Position numbers and translations under genes: made by a program
Source: Allochromatium humboldtianum
GTDB lineage: Bacteria > Pseudomonadota > Gammaproteobacteria > Chromatiales > Chromatiaceae
NCBI RefSeq assembly: GCF_013385175.1
Contig: NZ_JABZEO010000002.1
Coordinates: 1-64,000 of the forward strand
Length of the DNA: 64,000 nucleotides
Direction: 5' to 3'
The notes under the pieces: generated by a model
Database searches by the model: none
Told to the model about the DNA's origin: nothing
What the model saw: only the letters and a program-made list of their open reading frames with translations
Shown here: positions 1 to 8,369 of the stretch, one piece after another
Layout: each line of letters begins with the position of its first letter
Numbering within the stretch: the first letter of the stretch is position 1

Positions 1-657
1 TGTATTCTTATCTGAACGTTCTATATGTTCGACATCATGAACATTATTGTCTCGTAGATCTTGCTCAAGATGTCTCTCCCATTCTTCTTCCGTCTCTTCA
101 GAGTTTGAAAAAGTGACCGTAACTTCCACCCGTTTGTAGCCATCAGCTCTTAATACTTCTTCAAGCGACTCGCTTTCTGTCAGCTCTATAACCCGAACTG
201 TATGTTGTGGAAAGATTTCGTCAGCTTGAGCTTCCACCAAATATGCCAACGCCTCAACAAGTGGCCTTGAGCTAGGAAGTCCTGGGGTTCTAGAAATAGC
301 CAAAATATGACGCTTAAAGTCAAAAACAAAATCAAAAGTTAACCTCTTGTTGGTCACTCCCTGTCCAATTTTTTGTAGCTCATCACCCGTATATAGATCC
401 CTCAATGCATCGATATGGTTAAATTTAAGAAGTTGCCCTATTGCATAATCTTCGCCGACAGCAACATGAAAGGGGACGAGGTACATATCGTTCCTCAACG
501 GTGCGGCTATCGACTCTAGGTGCTTCGCTTTGATTGCCAAACGCACGGAATCCCAAATCGAGTTAAGAAGCAATTTGTAACCAGCAGGGCCAATATTCTG
601 TGTTGAATTCGTATCGAGAGGCAGCAGTTGGACGTTGTAGTATTTAAACTTTGGCAT
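1..657 (-). CDS. DUF4747-like protein, C-terminus cut by window edge
   Basis: An open frame of 219 codons starts at ATG 657 and runs off the left edge without a stop. The N-terminus (MPKFKYYNVQLLPLD) and the pattern that follows resemble my memory of DUF4747, a family of unknown function usually found in accessory DNA. No catalytic motif is visible. The visible C-terminal part is rich in Glu/Asp (SEETEEEWERHLEQD). Base composition is much more AT-rich than the genes to the right, which suggests acquired DNA. The frame is certain because it is long and ordinary in codon use; the family name is tentative. Confidence 0.7.
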   Translation of the reverse strand, partial: MPKFKYYNVQLLPLDTNSTQNIGPAGYKLLLNSIWDSVRLAIKAKHLESIAAPLRNDMYLVPFHVAVGEDYAIGQLLKFNHIDALRDLYTGDELQKIGQGVTNKRLTFDFVFDFKRHILAISRTPGLPSSRPLVEALAYLVEAQADEIFPQHTVRVIELTESESLEEVLRADGYKRVEVTVTFSNSEETEEEWERHLEQDLRDNNVHDVEHIERSDKNT

Positions 658-795
658 ATGATAACAAAGACTCCTCGTTTGGCAATGAAGCTCGGGTCAC
701 AAATCGGGGTCGCCATTTAGTTGCCCCCGACCAGCAAAGCGCGCTTCTTCATCATGGTCGATTCCATGGGGTTAGGTTAGAAAAAGGGGGCGCCT

Positions 796-1127
796 TTATG
801 TTTGATGAAACAAGTCGGGATCGCGGATACCTTCCGGGCCAGGGCGTGTTTCGATGGCGATGGACAGTTTTACATAGGTGGTTGCGGAAAGGCGTCGTTT
901 GCAGGCAGCGGCCTCGTTGAACACCCTCCGCTCCAGCTCGTATTGCAGGATGGCCATGATGCTGGATGAATCTCGTCGAGGCGATCTGCCAGATGTGGGC
1001 ACGCCGTGTCTCTTGCTGCACGTTCGCATAACGCCTGAGCTACCGCTGCTGCCTTGGCTTCACCGACAAGTGAAGCCAACCGTTCGGCCAATTGATTGGT
1101 TTCGGCGTCGCGTATGTTGAGGGCCAT
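796..1127 (-). pseudogene. vapBC relic: VapB N-terminus fused by deletion to a VapC fragment
   Basis: ATG 1127 has a good AAGGAG site upstream and begins MALNIRDAETNQLAERLA, the start of a Rv0623-type VapB antitoxin. The antitoxin reads to LADRLDEI (codon 53, near 969). There the match jumps to another frame, which reads SSIMAILQYELERRVFNEAA and then SIAIETRPGPEGIRDPDLF before a stop at 796. This second part matches VapC PIN toxins just after the first catalytic Asp. The end of vapB and the start of vapC have therefore been deleted and the frame broken. The PIN C-terminus is also missing. Neither product can be functional. Confidence 0.65.
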
Positions 1128-1227
1128 GAATTTGCTCCTTGATATCACCGCAACCAAATAGAGTATATCCTGATGCTGCCAATGCGCCAAAGGTGTCTGT
1201 GGCACTCAGCCTACCGCCGATGAAGTC

Positions 1228-1488
1228 TCACGGGCGCTGCCCCACGAGCTCTTCGACGAGACGCAGATCTTCCTGCACCGTTTCATCGGTGATAACGAAG
1301 CCATGACCGAAATGCTCCTTGAGCTGATAGTGGAATTCCTCATAACCAAGGCCAGCGAGGGCCGCAGCGGCGGCGAAACTAACCTTGTGTGCGTGGTAGA
1401 GACCAGCCGCGAGGAAGAAGTTGCTGGCACCCTGCCCGAGGGTTTCCAGCAGCGGAGCGAAATCCGGGTTGATCATCGGTGAGGGCAT
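1228..1488 (-). CDS. UPF0175-like small protein
   Basis: Eighty-six residues from ATG 1488 (MPSPMINPDFAPLLETLG), with GGAG about ten bases upstream; the frame could also open further up at 1530. The core has the shape of UPF0175 (PF03683): a helix, then KVSFAAAAALAGLGYEEFHY, an HTH-like unit in which the family usually has 'K-S..-AA-LAG-S--EF'. UPF0175 proteins are often antitoxin-like partners of a PIN-domain protein. No such partner follows here; the next thing downstream is the vapBC relic. It may be an orphan antitoxin. Function is not established. Confidence 0.55.
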   Translation of the reverse strand: MPSPMINPDFAPLLETLGQGASNFFLAAGLYHAHKVSFAAAAALAGLGYEEFHYQLKEHFGHGFVITDETVQEDLRLVEELVGQRP

Positions 1489-1586
1489 GTGGTCAGGCTC
1501 CGAGCTTTGAGTTCCGAGAAGCTGTTCCAATCTACCTGAGGCAGGTCGTCCAGGGCATTCACCAAACGGCCCCTGAAACGCCCTTT

Positions 1587-1733
1587 TCAGTCGATGATGC
1601 CCTTGGCCCGCAAGGCATCCCGAGTCAGCGCCGCCCGCAGCGGCAGATCCGTTTCATCCTTCAGGTCGAGATTCATCGCGAAGCCCCAAGTGTCGTCGCT
1701 CGTCTCGACATAGCCGACATATTAGCCGACCGA
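1587..1733 (-). pseudogene. C-terminal relic of a class D (OXA-type) beta-lactamase
   Basis: Reading the minus strand from about 1733 gives PSVG-stop-YVGYVETSDDTWGFAMNLDL, then LPLRAALTRDALRAKGIID and a stop at 1587. From memory this aligns well with the end of OXA enzymes (IGWWVGWVE..D..WFFAMNMD....LRQ.IT...L....II). The codon where OXA enzymes have Trp is TAA here (1722-1724). Upstream the KTG box region and the catalytic SxxK/SxV motifs cannot be found. It is therefore a dead fragment of about 45 codons, with no claim to resistance. Confidence 0.5.
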
Positions 1734-1954
1734 TGGCGAAACCGGCGACTCGACGTTGCCCGAGTCGTCGACAGAGATCCGAACAGGCCCCGTTACCTTA
1801 GAAGACGGGGACGCCATCGAATTGGCATGCTGGCGGCGACTTCCGTTGGATAGAGTACGGCTGTGTCAGCCCATTGATAGGATGCAAAATCTCCAAGGAC
1901 TGTTGTACCAGAGGTGGAGGTCTAGAGGTTCCCAGCGAGCGGAATGGCAGGGTC
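1734..1954. other. Non-coding or degraded stretch
   Basis: Between the beta-lactamase relic and the efflux operon I see no gene. A 32-codon minus-strand frame starting MASPSSKVTGPVRISVDD ends at the relic's internal stop and may be more of the same decayed gene, but it shows no recognisable motif. Confidence 0.4.
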
Positions 1955-2848
1955 TCAGTCTGTATCGACCCCAGACAGAATGGTCACAGTAGCAGTGCGG
2001 CCGACGATCAAACGGATGTCCGGCGGGACTGAATCCAGAGTCACCCGCACGGGAACCCTTTGGGCCAGACGCACCCAACTGACGGTCGGCGTCACATTGG
2101 GCAGCAAATTGGCGCTCGTCACCCGATCGCGGTCCTCGATGCCGGAGGCGATGCTCTGCACATGGCCGCTGATGACCTGCTCCTCACCCATCAGCTTGAC
2201 CAGGGCAGACTGGCCGACGCGGATGTCGTGCAGCTTGGTCTCCTCGAAATAGCCCTCGACCCGGAAGGAGTCGGCTTCGATGAGAGCCAAAACAGGCTTT
2301 CCTACGGTGACGGCATCACCGACCTGTAGCATCAGATCCGAGAGAATGCCATCAGCGGGCGCGACGACCAGGGTGCGCTCGAGATCGAGTGAGGCCAGAT
2401 CGCGCGCGACCAGGGCCTGTGCAACCTCGGCCTCGGCCAGCTCCACCTTGGACTGCCATTGCTCGCGGACCTCCTTGGCGACCAGCTCGCCCATCGCCTG
2501 ATTGCGCTGCGCATCGCGCTGGGTCTGGGCCAGGGTGGCGCGCTTGGCGGCGAGCACCGCCTCGGCCTGACGCAGAGCGAGCACATAGCGCGCCTGATCG
2601 ATGCGAAAGAGCGGCTGCCCGCGCTTGACGGACTGATGATCGTCCACCGCCACCTCGGTGACGATTCCCGACACATCAGGAGCGACCTCGATGATGTCGG
2701 CGCGCACCCGTCCCTCCGGGGTCCAGGGCTCGACCTGGTAGTAGACCCACACCCGCCATCCCGCCACGGCGGCAACGCCGACCAGCGTGAGTGTGAGCAC
2801 GGGGCGGAGGATCTTCGCCACGGCGGTCTTGATGGATCGGTCGTTCAT
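1955..2848 (-). CDS. HlyD/AaeA-type efflux periplasmic adaptor
   Basis: 297 residues. One N-terminal membrane anchor (about 14-33) is followed by the lipoyl half-motif around EVAPDVSGIVTEVAVDDHQ (52-70), an alpha-hairpin (about 90-150), the second lipoyl half (ADGILSDLMLQVGDAV) and a beta-barrel with GYFEETKL. This is the membrane-fusion subunit of a family like AaeA, which links an inner-membrane FUSC pump to an outer-membrane channel. It overlaps the DUF1656 gene by four bases and is the last gene of the marR-FUSC-DUF1656-hlyD unit. No outer-membrane factor gene is adjacent. Substrate is unknown; aromatic acids are the known AaeAB substrate class. Confidence 0.9.
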   Translation of the reverse strand: MNDRSIKTAVAKILRPVLTLTLVGVAAVAGWRVWVYYQVEPWTPEGRVRADIIEVAPDVSGIVTEVAVDDHQSVKRGQPLFRIDQARYVLALRQAEAVLAAKRATLAQTQRDAQRNQAMGELVAKEVREQWQSKVELAEAEVAQALVARDLASLDLERTLVVAPADGILSDLMLQVGDAVTVGKPVLALIEADSFRVEGYFEETKLHDIRVGQSALVKLMGEEQVISGHVQSIASGIEDRDRVTSANLLPNVTPTVSWVRLAQRVPVRVTLDSVPPDIRLIVGRTATVTILSGVDTD

Positions 2849-3054
2849 GAGCGTGCGTACTCCGGCAGATTGAGCACCAGTGCCCAGCAGATGACGAACA
2901 CCGCCGTCTCGAACAGGGCCGGATGCCAGACGTGGCGATAGACCTTCAGCCAGACCAGAAGACGATGCACCACGAGCGTCAGGACGAACGCCAGGACGGC
3001 GGTGACCAGAAAGGCGTGCAGATAGACGCCGAAGAGGTTGGTTTCGCCGCTCAT
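2845..3054 (-). CDS. DUF1656 (AaeX-like) small membrane protein
   Basis: 69 residues with two hydrophobic helices (about 12-34 and 47-62). The N-terminal ETNLFGVYLHAFL and the central W-KVYRHVWHPALF match the DUF1656/AaeX family. Such proteins sit between the FUSC pump and the HlyD adaptor in aae-type operons, as here. It overlaps both neighbours by four bases, so translation is probably coupled. Its exact role in the pump is unknown. Confidence 0.88.
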   Translation of the reverse strand: MSGETNLFGVYLHAFLVTAVLAFVLTLVVHRLLVWLKVYRHVWHPALFETAVFVICWALVLNLPEYARS

Positions 3055-5075
3055 GTCCTGGCTTCCTGGGTCGTCATGGGTACGGGTGTGTCTGGAAAGA
3101 GGCTGCGCCGCAGCCCAAGGAGGGCGCTGACCTCGCGGGCGTCCGTCTCGGCGGGATTCGTCCCCAGGCGGTAGATCGTCCGATCGAGCAGCGGAAGCAA
3201 GTCGGCCTCGGCGTCCGGGCCGCGCTGCCTGTCGGCGCGTGCACGATAGTGGGCGGCGAGCGCCTGCAACAGCGGCTCGAGCGTGCTGTCGTTCCGCGCA
3301 GACAGGCGAGCGCGAAGCCCGCGCAGCGCGACCAGATCCATCCCCGCCCGCAGCTCGCTCAGGATGCTCACACCGGCCAGCGCCGGGTCTTTGCTGGCGG
3401 CGAGCTTCGGGGCCAGCAGTCCCAGCCGGTCGGTCATGCGCGAGGCGAAGGCGAGCGGTTCGCGCTCACCCCGGCCCTCAGCCAGACGGGCCAGGGCGTC
3501 CCATGTCTGGCGCAGCAGCCGTCGGGCGCTGGTCTCCACACCCATGGAACGCAGTCCGCGCGTCACGGAGAGCGCGACCAGCAGCCCGACGAAGGGCGCC
3601 AGATTGACGTTGAGAAAATCCGCGAAGGTCCAGGTCAGCCGGTCCTGGAGCGCCAGGCTGTTGATGAAGTTGATGTTCACCGACAGGGAGAGCAGGGCGT
3701 GCTGGGGCGACACCATGAGCATCCCGAGTCCGACCAGGGTCGGGGCGAGGACGAGCGCCAGCGGCACGAAGTCGTGGACGCGCGGCAGCAGCACGAACAG
3801 GTAGACGGCAGCCAGGGGCACGGCCAGCAGCAGGCTGATCCCGAAGGCCCGCATGGCCGGCGCCGGGTCGTCCATGGTCGCAAAGAGGCAGCAGAGGACC
3901 GCAGCGAGGACGGCGGCGCCGTCTCCCGCCGACCAGCCGCCGAGAATCCATAGGGCGCAACAGATCAGGATGGAGAGTGTCGCCGCCCCGCCCGAGCGCC
4001 AGGCCAGACCAGGGTCGCGGTGCAGCGGTCGCTCCTCGGCGCGGGCGACCGCTTTGGCGAGAGGCGACGGGAGCGCTCGCTCGGGCGCATGCAGATGAGC
4101 GAGGAGCTGCCGCGACTCATCCAGCGTCTCGACCAGATCCAGCAGCCGTGACAGCAGGCTCAGTTGGTGGAGTCCGGTCCAGTCGCGGCGGTCGACGCAG
4201 GCGGCCTGTTGTCGCAGACGCTGCAAGAGGGGCTGTGGGTCCATCCCGGGACTGGCGACCCAGTCGGCGACCTCCGCCAGCGCCGCCGTCGTTTCGGCAT
4301 CCGGCGCGCCGCGCAGTGCCCGCAGGGCGGCCAGACGGTCGGAGAGACTGGCCAAGAGCGGGATCAACCGCAGGAGGCGCTCTTGCAGCGCCTGCACCAC
4401 GGCGGTGGTCTCGCGCAGGCGCGAGGTGTCATAGGGCAGATGGGTCGCAAGCTGGCGGATTTCGCTCGCTGCTCCGGCGAGCCGGCTACGGTCGCGCTCG
4501 AGGGTTTCCGCGCTCCCGCCGCGCAGCAGATCCAGCGCCCACTGGTCGGCCTCCGTCAGCCAGGCGTCGAGTCGTGCGCGCACCACCGTGCCGACGGGAC
4601 GCGGAAACCAGAGGCTGTGCACCAGGGTGGCACAGACGATCCCGAGGCCGATCTCCTGGGCGCGGGCGAGTGCCACGTCGAAGATCGCCGCAGGCTGGAG
4701 CACGCCCGGGAAGCCGATGATGGCGGCGGTATAGCCGGCCAGCATCAGGATGTAGCTGCGCGGAGAGCGGTCGAGCACCGCCACCGCCAGACAGACGCCC
4801 ACCCACAGTGCCAGCGCCAGCGAGAGCAGGGCTGGTGCGTTCACCAAATGGGGCACCAGCACGACCGGCGCCGCGGCGCCGAGTCCTGTCCCCAGCAGCC
4901 GATAGATGGCCTTGGAGCGCACCGCACCGGCGATGGGGTGGCTCACGATATAGACCGTGATGACCGCCCAGTAGGGCTTCGGCAAACCGATCGCCAGACT
5001 GATGTAGAGGGCGAGCATGGCCGCCGCGAAGCTGGCGAGCGCAAAGTGGAGACGGTCGCGGGTGGCTTGCGTCAT
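3051..5075 (-). CDS. FUSC-family efflux pump (AaeB-like)
   Basis: 674 residues with the typical duplicated layout: an N-terminal hydrophobic bundle (about 10-180), a cytoplasmic helical region rich in Arg/Leu/Ala (about 180-350), a second bundle (about 360-510) and a cytoplasmic tail. The N-terminal segment ALYISLAIGLPKPYWAVITVY is characteristic of FUSC proteins, which export aromatic acids or related compounds. It follows the marR gene and is followed by DUF1656 and the HlyD adaptor, as in aaeXAB. The start at 5075 lies just after the marR stop. Confidence 0.9.
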   Translation of the reverse strand: MTQATRDRLHFALASFAAAMLALYISLAIGLPKPYWAVITVYIVSHPIAGAVRSKAIYRLLGTGLGAAAPVVLVPHLVNAPALLSLALALWVGVCLAVAVLDRSPRSYILMLAGYTAAIIGFPGVLQPAAIFDVALARAQEIGLGIVCATLVHSLWFPRPVGTVVRARLDAWLTEADQWALDLLRGGSAETLERDRSRLAGAASEIRQLATHLPYDTSRLRETTAVVQALQERLLRLIPLLASLSDRLAALRALRGAPDAETTAALAEVADWVASPGMDPQPLLQRLRQQAACVDRRDWTGLHQLSLLSRLLDLVETLDESRQLLAHLHAPERALPSPLAKAVARAEERPLHRDPGLAWRSGGAATLSILICCALWILGGWSAGDGAAVLAAVLCCLFATMDDPAPAMRAFGISLLLAVPLAAVYLFVLLPRVHDFVPLALVLAPTLVGLGMLMVSPQHALLSLSVNINFINSLALQDRLTWTFADFLNVNLAPFVGLLVALSVTRGLRSMGVETSARRLLRQTWDALARLAEGRGEREPLAFASRMTDRLGLLAPKLAASKDPALAGVSILSELRAGMDLVALRGLRARLSARNDSTLEPLLQALAAHYRARADRQRGPDAEADLLPLLDRTIYRLGTNPAETDAREVSALLGLRRSLFPDTPVPMTTQEART

Positions 5076-5076
5076 C

Positions 5077-5538
5077 TCAGTTGGCCGTCTCCTTGTCGAG
5101 CGCCTCCAGACCCGACTCCAATGCCCCCAGTCCGCTGAGGACGCCGTTCAGCGCCTCATCGGAGAGCGGGGCCAGGAGCTGTCCGCGCCAGGTCTGTAGA
5201 ACTGTCTCGACCCGCGCCGCGAGCGCCTCGCCCGTAGCCGTCAGGTGCAGCGTCTTGGCGCGCCGGTCCTGTTGGTCGTCGCGCCGCTCGACCAGCCCCT
5301 GCGCACAGAGCTGATCGAGCAGGCGCACCAGCGAGGGGCCTTGGATGCCGATCTCCTCGGCCAGATGATGCTGGCGCACGCCACCGCCGCAACGGGCGAT
5401 GTGCAGCACGGGTACGGCCTGGGCCTCGGAGAGTCCATAAGCCGCTAAAGCGCGGTCGGCCGCCTTGCGGTAGAGGCGCGCGACGCGCAGCAGGCGGGCG
5501 GTGAGGGTTCGTTCCTGGATCTGGCGGGAATGGTTCAT
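5077..5538 (-). CDS. MarR-family transcriptional regulator
   Basis: 153 residues with a winged-helix HTH: GVRQHHLAEEIGIQGPSLVR forms the HTH and VERRDDQQDRRAKTLHLTATG the wing, with the typical D-R hinge. It is the first gene of the efflux operon and ends one base before the FUSC start. A perfect palindrome lies 31 bases upstream of its start, so it probably represses its own operon until a small (perhaps phenolic) ligand binds. The ligand is inference. Confidence 0.9.
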   Translation of the reverse strand: MNHSRQIQERTLTARLLRVARLYRKAADRALAAYGLSEAQAVPVLHIARCGGGVRQHHLAEEIGIQGPSLVRLLDQLCAQGLVERRDDQQDRRAKTLHLTATGEALAARVETVLQTWRGQLLAPLSDEALNGVLSGLGALESGLEALDKETAN

Positions 5539-5568
5539 GGGAAGGATACCGAGCAGAGGCGTGCAAGT

Positions 5569-5594
5569 AATATAGTTAGCTAGCTAACTATATT
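5569..5594. promoter_or_regulatory. Perfect 26-bp palindrome, probable MarR operator
   Basis: The 26 bases are an exact palindrome centred on GCTAGC, with core TAGTTAGCTAGCTAACTA. It sits 31-56 bases upstream of the marR start, where it would overlap the promoter. MarR dimers bind near-palindromes of this size with AT-rich flanks. No other gene is close enough to be a better target. Confidence 0.75.
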
Positions 5595-5846
5595 CAAGCT
5601 GCGCCGCGCTGAAAAGCCAAGCACGCGCCCGGCTCATCTCGGTCTACCGGCCCATCCCGTTGATCGGCTCGCTCAGGCGCCCCATCTCAATGTCGATATT
5701 GAGCCGAGCAATGGCTCCTCGGGGCATCTGAACAGGCATGGTGACTGAGGTGACCAGATAATTCTTGGCGTCGTAGCGGAACGGCGCTCCGCCCGGCGAA
5801 GACCGGCAACCCACTCCCAACCCACTGACGAAATAGGCTAGATACG
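5595..5846. other. Intergenic stretch with an unexplained minus-strand open frame
   Basis: No gene is called between the marR operator and the alcohol dehydrogenase. One minus-strand frame is open from inside the adh gene down to a TAG near 5650. It reads FRYDAKNYLVTSVTMPVQMP and ends RLSEPINGMGR. It has protein-like composition but no start codon with a ribosome-binding site and no family I recognise. It could be a relic or chance. Confidence 0.3.
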
Positions 5847-6896
5847 ATGAAAACCATTGGCTACGCGGCCCATTCGGCCGACGCGAAGCTCGTTCCCTAT
5901 CACTTCGAGCGCCGGGAGCTGCGCCCGAACGATGTCGCCATCGACATCCGGTACTGCGGCGTCTGTCACTCCGACCTGCATACCGTGAACGGCGATTGGG
6001 GGCCGCAGCCCTATCCGGTGGTGCCGGGCCATGAGATCGTCGGCGTCGTCAGCGCCGTGGGGCCGGAGGTCAAAGGGTACAAAGAAGGCGATCGCGTGGC
6101 GGTCGGCTGCATGGTCGACAGCTGTCAGGAGTGCGATCAATGCCATAACCATGAAGAGCAGTACTGCCGTAACGGCATGACGCCGACCTACGGCGCCCCG
6201 GATCGCCTCAGCGGCGAGATCACCCAGGGCGGCTATTCCAAGCACATCGTGGTACGCGAGGAGTTCGTGCTGCGCATCCCCGACAGCCTCGATCTCTCCA
6301 GGTCCGCGCCGATCCTGTGCGCCGGCATCACCACCTTCTCACCGCTTCGCACCTGGAACGTCGGCGAAGGGACGCGCGTCGGCGTCATCGGGCTCGGCGG
6401 ACTCGGCCACATGGCCGTCAAGCTCGCGGCGGCGATGGGGGCGGAGGTCACCGTGATCAGCCGCTCGAAGAAAAAGGAGGCGGAAGCCAAGGCCAGCGGC
6501 GCCCGAGGCCTTCTCGCCTCCACCGACCAGGCGGCCATGCAGGCCGCCGCCAACACGTTCGACCTCATCATCGATACCGTGCCCGTGAAACACGACCTGA
6601 ACCTCTATGTGCCGCTGCTGGACGTCGATGGCACACTGGTGATCGTCGGTCAGATCGGTCCGATGGAAGAGCCCATGACCATGCCGCTGGTCTTCGGTCG
6701 TCGTCGCGTGGCCGGTTCACTGATCGGCGGCATCGCCGAGACTCAGGAGGTGCTGGATTTCTGTGCCGAGCATCAGATCTACCCGGAATGCCAAATGATC
6801 AAGATGGACGAGATCAACGACGCTTTCGAGCACTTGGCACAGGGTGACTTCGCGCATCGCATCGTCATCGACATGGCCTCGCTCAGCGTCGATTAG
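5847..6896 (+). CDS. NAD(P)-dependent zinc alcohol dehydrogenase (YahK/CAD-like)
   Basis: 349 residues of the medium-chain dehydrogenase family. CGVCHSDLHTVNGDWG carries the catalytic-zinc Cys, GHEIVGVVSAVG the His/Glu, and CQECDQCHNHEEQYC the four structural-zinc cysteines. GVIGLGGLGHMAVKLA is the nucleotide-binding loop, followed by SRSKKKEAEA, which favours NADPH. The overall sequence resembles broad-specificity aldehyde reductases such as E. coli YahK. These reduce aldehydes to alcohols, often as detoxification. It is a single gene facing a convergent YceI gene. Confidence 0.92.
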   Translation: MKTIGYAAHSADAKLVPYHFERRELRPNDVAIDIRYCGVCHSDLHTVNGDWGPQPYPVVPGHEIVGVVSAVGPEVKGYKEGDRVAVGCMVDSCQECDQCHNHEEQYCRNGMTPTYGAPDRLSGEITQGGYSKHIVVREEFVLRIPDSLDLSRSAPILCAGITTFSPLRTWNVGEGTRVGVIGLGGLGHMAVKLAAAMGAEVTVISRSKKKEAEAKASGARGLLASTDQAAMQAAANTFDLIIDTVPVKHDLNLYVPLLDVDGTLVIVGQIGPMEEPMTMPLVFGRRRVAGSLIGGIAETQEVLDFCAEHQIYPECQMIKMDEINDAFEHLAQGDFAHRIVIDMASLSVD

Positions 6897-6946
6897 CACG
6901 CCTCTTGGGCATCTTCAGGAATCCATCTGTGCTCGACCTGGATGGT

Positions 6947-6974
6947 TTGACCCTCCGTAACACGGTGGGGTCAA
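6947..6974. terminator. Bidirectional terminator-like hairpin between adh and the YceI gene
   Basis: TTGACCC pairs with GGGTCAA, and inside it CCG pairs with CGG around a short loop. It lies between two convergent genes and reaches the last bases of the YceI gene. There is no clear T-run on either side, so strength is uncertain. Confidence 0.45.
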
Positions 6975-7567
6975 TCGTTCGCGGTCTGGGTGAAGGTGAC
7001 GACGAACACCACGGGCACCGCCTCGCTGATGCTCGGCAGTCCCGCGATCGCGCGCAGTTTCTCGACACTTTCACTCAACCCGAACTTGGAGGCCTCGATC
7101 AGCAGCGGCTCGGCGCCCGCCACCATCAGGGTATCGGCGTCGAGCCGGCCGACCATCATCGATAGGGTCAGTGTCTGACTCTGGCCATGCAGAGTCAGTT
7201 GACCCTCGGCGGCCATACGCTGGATCTGGCCGACGGGGAGCGACTCCAGAGCCTTGGGATCGATGCGCGCCTTGAGTTCGGCGTCCTTGTAATTGGCGGT
7301 GTCGAACAGAATCTCGCGCATCCGCTCGTTGCGAATCGGCACCAGAGTCTCGACACTGTCGAGCATCAGGGTCACGACCACCTGGCCGGTTGCGTCGATC
7401 TGTCCGCGCATCTCCTTGAAATGGTTGTTCTCGGGGATGTTCGTTGACTTGATGGTGACATAGGTCACGGCCGAGCGTTCGGGGTCGAGGGTCCAGTCGG
7501 CCAGGACCGGCGAGGCGCCCAGGACGAGCGCTCCGGTCAGAGCGATGGAGAGAATCGAGTCGCGCAT
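6971..7567 (-). CDS. YceI-family periplasmic protein
   Basis: 198 residues from ATG 7567, chosen because GGAGG lies five bases upstream; an in-frame ATG at 7585 has no such site. A signal peptide (RDSILSIALTGALVLGASPVLA) is followed by WTLDPERSAVTYVTIKS, the usual YceI opening in which the Asp-Ser pair starts the lipocalin-like barrel. YceI proteins bind polyisoprenoids or amphiphiles in the periplasm. One variant feature is TLHGQSQTLTL in place of the usual 'GvTrpV' strand. It is a single gene, convergent with adh. Confidence 0.88.
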   Translation of the reverse strand: MRDSILSIALTGALVLGASPVLADWTLDPERSAVTYVTIKSTNIPENNHFKEMRGQIDATGQVVVTLMLDSVETLVPIRNERMREILFDTANYKDAELKARIDPKALESLPVGQIQRMAAEGQLTLHGQSQTLTLSMMVGRLDADTLMVAGAEPLLIEASKFGLSESVEKLRAIAGLPSISEAVPVVFVVTFTQTAND

Positions 7568-7776
7568 CACAGCCTCCAGATTCAAAGGTCGATGTTGAAC
7601 ATACTCGACCGGCAGGGTGGGGCGTGTTCAGGGAAACCGCGATCGAACCACGCCCGCCGCCGATCTGCGTGAACGGCTGCGCTCTAACATGGAACTGAAA
7701 TCCTCGGATACAAGGCGCGCCGAAGGATGGTCGGCCCTCGGCCTGTACTGACCGCAACACTCGACGGTGGAGAAAT

Positions 7777-8346
7777 ATGGAACAGCGAAACGCGATTCGG
7801 ATCGAATTGCCGGCTTGGATCGACACAGTGCTCGCTGCGCGCGAGACAGGCGATCTCGACGACACCGGACGCATGGCGCTGGTGCTGGATCTGGCGCGCG
7901 AAAATATTCGTAATGGTGCGGACGGTCCCTTCTCGGCGGCCATCTTCGAGCGCCGGAGCGGTCGCCTGATCGCCGCTGGCGTCAATCGGGTGGTCAGTTC
8001 CGGCTGTTCGATCGCCCATGCCGAGATGGTCGCCATCGGCATCGCCCAGCAGCGACTCGGGCACTTCGATCTGCGTCAAGCCGTTCCGGGCGGCTGTGTG
8101 CTCTTCACCAGCGCCGAACCCTGTGCCATGTGCATGGGGGCCATTCCCTGGTCCGGAATCGAGCGCGTGGTCATCGGTGCGCGTGACAGCGACGTGCGCG
8201 CGATCGGCTTCGACGAAGGTCACAAACCGGCGGACTGGATCGCGGGTTATGCGCAGCGCGGCATCGAGGTGACGCGGGATCTGTTGCGCGCCGAGTCGGC
8301 GCAGATTCTGCGGGACTATGCCCGGGCGGGCGGCGCGATCTACTGA
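7777..8346 (+). CDS. Nucleoside/tRNA-type deaminase (CDA fold)
   Basis: 189 residues. The zinc-site motifs of the cytidine/deoxycytidylate deaminase superfamily are present: HAEMVAI (zinc His plus catalytic Glu) and PCAMCMGAIPWSGIERVV (two zinc Cys). Length and the 'NGADGPFSAAIFE' entry strand resemble guanine deaminase or TadA-like nucleoside deaminases. About 40 residues precede the domain. A GGAGA box lies before the ATG. The substrate cannot be decided from sequence; guanine or a cytosine/adenine nucleoside are possible. Confidence 0.85.
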   Translation: MEQRNAIRIELPAWIDTVLAARETGDLDDTGRMALVLDLARENIRNGADGPFSAAIFERRSGRLIAAGVNRVVSSGCSIAHAEMVAIGIAQQRLGHFDLRQAVPGGCVLFTSAEPCAMCMGAIPWSGIERVVIGARDSDVRAIGFDEGHKPADWIAGYAQRGIEVTRDLLRAESAQILRDYARAGGAIY

Positions 8347-8369
8347 GGCCGGGGACGCGAGGCGACGGC

